NCBI GenBank assembly: GCA_934662925.1 | Contig: CAKUKL010000064.1 | Coordinates: 1 to 7,601 of the forward strand | Length of the DNA: 7,601 nucleotides | Source of the DNA: an uncultured Oscillospiraceae bacterium | Lineage (GTDB): Bacteria; Bacillota; Clostridia; Oscillospirales; Oscillospiraceae | Reading direction: 5' to 3' | In this document: positions 5,911 to 7,601 of the stretch, piece after piece | How the letters are laid out: each line of letters begins with the position of its first letter | How positions within the stretch are numbered: the stretch's first letter is position 1 | Notes under the pieces: model-generated | Databases searched by the model: none | What the model was told of the DNA's origin: nothing | The model's input: only the letters and a program-made list of their open reading frames with translations | Translations under genes and position numbers: made by a program

Positions 5911-5922
5911 TTAGTCAGCTAA
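5911..5922. promoter_or_regulatory. Probable MarR operator at the transcription start
   Basis: TTAG-TCAG-CTAA is an inverted repeat with 4-bp perfect arms, lying 6 bp after the -10 box and overlapping the predicted start of transcription. The TTAG...CTAA pattern resembles sites reported for MarR-family proteins, and the gene it precedes is marR-like. Autorepression is the natural inference. Confidence 0.6.
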
Positions 5923-5955
5923 CACTTTTTGCGCGGAGAGAGGAACGTCTTTTTC

Positions 5956-6384
5956 ATGGATCGGACGAGATTATTGGATATTCTGACCGACACCAGCCGG
6001 GCTCACACCGGCTATGTGGAGCGTCAGGTGGCCCAGCTGGGTATACACAGCGGACAGGGCGCACTGCTCAGCGCGCTGGACATCATCGGTCCGTGCAGCC
6101 AGAAGGAGCTTGCCAACTTCCGGCAGGTGTCCGCCGCCACCATCAGCGTCATGCTGGGGCGGATGGAGAGCAATGGGCTTATCCTCCGGCTCCCGTCGGA
6201 GGAGGGCGGCAAGCGCAACCAGATCCTGCTTACCGACGAGGGGCGGCGCATGGCCCACGAGCTCCGGGACTTCATGCCCCGTGAGGCGGAAAAGGTCTTT
6301 GCCGGACTGACAGACGAGGAGCTGGAGACCGCCGAGCATATTTTCCAGACCATCCGCAGAAATATCGACGCAAAACAGATCTGA
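5956..6384 (+). CDS. MarR-family transcriptional regulator
   Basis: A 142-residue cytosolic winged-helix regulator, normal length for MarR dimers. The helix-turn-helix spans about residues 48-73 (SQKELANFRQVSAATISVML then GRMESNGL), with the wing at about 77-92 (LRLPSEEGGKRNQILL); flanking helices supply the dimer interface. MarR proteins usually repress their own gene and a linked transporter or stress gene until a small molecule binds. Here the gene is monocistronic: it has its own strong promoter and a TTAG/CTAA site behind it, and ends at an intrinsic terminator. The start was set at ATG 5956, preceded by the GGAGAGAGG tract (5935-5943, spacing about 12 nt). An in-frame TTG at 5929 lacks a ribosome site and is only 18 nt past the predicted transcription start. 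Ligand and further targets cannot be read from the sequence; the divergent or downstream transporters are candidates only. Confidence 0.93.
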   Translation: MDRTRLLDILTDTSRAHTGYVERQVAQLGIHSGQGALLSALDIIGPCSQKELANFRQVSAATISVMLGRMESNGLILRLPSEEGGKRNQILLTDEGRRMAHELRDFMPREAEKVFAGLTDEELETAEHIFQTIRRNIDAKQI

Positions 6385-6392
6385 AGTATATG

Positions 6393-6426
6393 AAAGCAGC
6401 CCCGGATGCTCCGGGGCTGCTTTTTT
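6393..6426 (+). terminator. Intrinsic terminator of marR
   Basis: A perfect 11-bp stem, GCAGCCCCGGA (6396-6406) with TCCGGGGCTGC (6410-6420), loop TGC, extended by AAA/TTT and followed by six T. It begins 8 bp after the marR stop. A textbook rho-independent terminator; repeat copy B starts at its last T. Confidence 0.93.
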
Positions 6427-6611
6427 CGTCGAAAAAGGCGGAGCCTTTTCCGACGAAGAGACTACGCCCCGCGGCAGCGCACGCAATGGCCGCCGATGGT
6501 GACCATTGCGCACGTTTGCAGGGCGAGAAGTGTTTTCTGCCACGCGCATGTCGCGGCAGAAAACGGATTTTACTTTTTTCGCCGCTGCGGCGGCGAACTC
6601 TACGAGGCTTT
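6426..6611 (+). repeat. Structured intergenic repeat, copy B (~186 bp, four hairpins)
   Basis: Second copy of the element at 1317-1503, same orientation. Hairpin 1 pairs 6426-6439 with 6443-6456 (loop GGA instead of AAC, same A-C mismatch). The central hairpin keeps CGCAATGG/CCATTGCG (6482-6489 with 6503-6510), and its inner pairs survive with one mismatch and one G-T wobble around loop GAT. Hairpin 3 is unchanged (6533-6541 with 6555-6563). Hairpin 4 is perfect here, TTCGCCGC-TGCG-GCGGCGAA (6578-6597). Differences from copy A are mostly transitions and concentrate in loops or at positions where pairing is kept or changed to wobble, which suggests selection on, or origin from, folded RNA or DNA. 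Non-coding; bounded on both sides by related terminator hairpins. Confidence 0.88.
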
Positions 6612-6623
6612 GACTTGTTTGGA

Positions 6624-6654
6624 CAGTTCCGGAGGGATCCGGGGCTGCTTTTTT
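6624..6654 (+). terminator. Second, duplicated terminator on the far side of repeat copy B
   Basis: CAGTTCCGGA (6624-6633) pairs with TCCGGGGCTG (6638-6647) over 10 bp, including two T-G wobbles, loop GGGA, followed by C and six T. The 17 bases at 6638-6654 are identical to 6410-6426 in the marR terminator, and the left arm differs only by CC to TT, which keeps pairing. It would stop plus-strand transcription that passed the repeat, and its T-run overlaps the stop codon of the convergent carrier gene. Confidence 0.8.
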
Positions 6655-7601
6655 ATATCAGCACCGCCAGACACAGCAGCGCCAGAATGAGGACGAAGGC
6701 CATGACGAGATATTTCCACGCGAACTTCAGCCAGCGGTCATAGGAGATCCGGCCGATGGCCAGCGCGCCCATGACCACGGCGCTGGTGGGGGTCAGCAGG
6801 TTCACAAGGCCGCAGGCGGACTGGAACGCGGTGATGATCACGTCCCGGCCCACCCCGGCGAAGTCCGCCAGCGGAGCCATGACGGGCATGGACAGGGTGG
6901 CAAGGCCGGATGTGGACGGGATGAGGAAGGACAGCGGGAAATAGATGAGGAAGACCAGCGCGGTGAAGGTCAGCGGTCCCGCGCCGGACAGGGCGGACTC
7001 GCCCCAGCTCAGGATGGTGTCCGTAATTTTGCCGTTGTTCATGATGACGGTGATGCCCCGGGAAATGCCGATGATGAAGGCTACGCCCAGCAGCTCCGCC
7101 GCGCCGGAGACAAAGGCGCTGATGATATTTTCCTCCCCAAGGCGGCAGGCAAGCCCGGTGATCACCGCCGCCGCCAGAAACAGGGCGGACAGCTGGGGGA
7201 ACCACCAGCCCAGCGCGGGCAGGGGCAGGCCCATGTCGTCAAAGGGGATGACGGCGTACACCATCACCAGAAAGGTGGCGGCGAAGAGGGTCAGGGCCAG
7301 CTTCTGGGTGCCGGTGAGCTGCCGCTCCTCCTGCCGGAGGGCGCCGAAATGGGTCAGGTGCTCGCTCCGGCGGTCGGCCACCACCGAGCGGGCGGGGTCG
7401 TCCTTCACCCGCTGGGCGTAGGCCATGACGAACCAGACGGCGAGGGCCAGCAGCAGGACCAGCATGGCCACCCGCAGCAGCATCCCCTCCCCCAGCGTGA
7501 CCCCGGCGAAGCCCGCGGCGATGCCGGTGGCGAAGGGGTTGACGGTGGAGCCGATGACGCCCACCCCCGCCCCCAGCAGGAAGATGGCCACGCCGGGGAC
7601 G
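6653..7601 (-). CDS. YfcC/DcuC-family carrier, C-terminal part
   Basis: The last 315 or so residues of a polytopic inner-membrane carrier of the YfcC group (C4-dicarboxylate anaerobic carrier family, PF03606), open at the right edge; full proteins are about 450-500 residues. Recognised from STVNPFATGIAAGFAGV near the start, FIIGISRGITVIMNNGKITDTIL in the middle, and the C-terminal blocks PSTSGLATLSMPVMAPLADFAGV and AFQSACGLVNLLTPTSAVVMGALAIGRISYDRWLKF. The two serine/threonine- and proline-rich re-entrant-like motifs are typical of this carrier superfamily. Reported or proposed substrates in the group include C4-dicarboxylates, basic amino acids and peptides; none can be chosen here. The frame continues open past a GTG at 7591, so that GTG is internal. 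The gene ends at TAA (6655-6653) and converges on marR; no minus-strand T-tract terminator is evident after it. Confidence 0.9.
   Translation of the reverse strand, partial: VPGVAIFLLGAGVGVIGSTVNPFATGIAAGFAGVTLGEGMLLRVAMLVLLLALAVWFVMAYAQRVKDDPARSVVADRRSEHLTHFGALRQEERQLTGTQKLALTLFAATFLVMVYAVIPFDDMGLPLPALGWWFPQLSALFLAAAVITGLACRLGEENIISAFVSGAAELLGVAFIIGISRGITVIMNNGKITDTILSWGESALSGAGPLTFTALVFLIYFPLSFLIPSTSGLATLSMPVMAPLADFAGVGRDVIITAFQSACGLVNLLTPTSAVVMGALAIGRISYDRWLKFAWKYLVMAFVLILALLCLAVLI

Noticed and set aside
5929..5955. Longer marR form starting at TTG 5929
   Set aside because: No ribosome site and only 18 nt from the predicted transcription start; ATG 5956 has a GGAGAGAGG tract and gives the usual family length.
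6629..6654. Terminator for the YfcC-family gene on the minus strand
   Set aside because: The hairpin after its stop codon is followed on the minus strand by mixed sequence rather than a T-run; the element reads as a terminator only on the plus strand.
1..7601. CRISPR array, tRNA, rRNA, transposase or phage genes
   Set aside because: No regularly spaced short repeats, no cloverleaf-like sequences and no matching protein motifs were seen; the only repeats are the two ~187-bp elements and the hairpins described.

Overview
The window reads as chromosomal DNA of a high-GC Clostridia member, most like gut Oscillospiraceae (the Flavonifractor/Intestinimonas/Lawsonibacter type). That placement is inferred from the GC-rich coding style, strong GGAGG ribosome sites, sigma-A type promoters, a clostridial-type long NAD synthetase, a DUF1846 protein and split (two-gene) CHR transporters. 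No rRNA, tRNA, CRISPR, transposase or phage gene is visible.

Layout: the 5' part of a DUF1846 gene (minus strand) runs off the left edge and is divergent from a TauE/SafE-family anion exporter (501-1277, +). The exporter converges on a TraX-family membrane protein (1521-2372, -). TraX is divergent from nadE (2598-4499, +), with two strong back-to-back promoters between them. nadE is followed by a likely co-transcribed pair of short CHR (chromate-transporter family) genes (4545-5150 and 5147-5707, overlapping by ATGA). After a perfect 21-bp palindrome comes a monocistronic marR-type repressor (5956-6384, +) with its own promoter and a probable operator. It converges on the 3' part of a YfcC/DcuC-family carrier (6653-7601, -), which runs off the right edge.

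The most striking non-coding signal is a ~187-bp structured repeat present twice in the same orientation (1317-1503 and 6426-6611, about 88% identical by hand count). Each copy folds into the same series of hairpins. Each lies between convergent genes, directly behind the terminator hairpin of the upstream gene, and each seems to have split or duplicated that terminator. At the marR site a second, diverged but still foldable copy of the terminator lies on the far side of the repeat. I do not recognise this repeat as a named family.

The most striking coding signal is in NadE. The synthetase half is intact, and the glutaminase half keeps the Glu and Lys of the nitrilase triad. The nucleophilic Cys, normally directly before the EDLW motif, is absent, apparently with about four residues deleted. 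The enzyme is therefore predicted to depend on free ammonia.

The genes do not form one pathway. They are mostly housekeeping NAD synthesis plus several membrane transporters, with local regulation visible at the marR and nadE/traX promoter regions.
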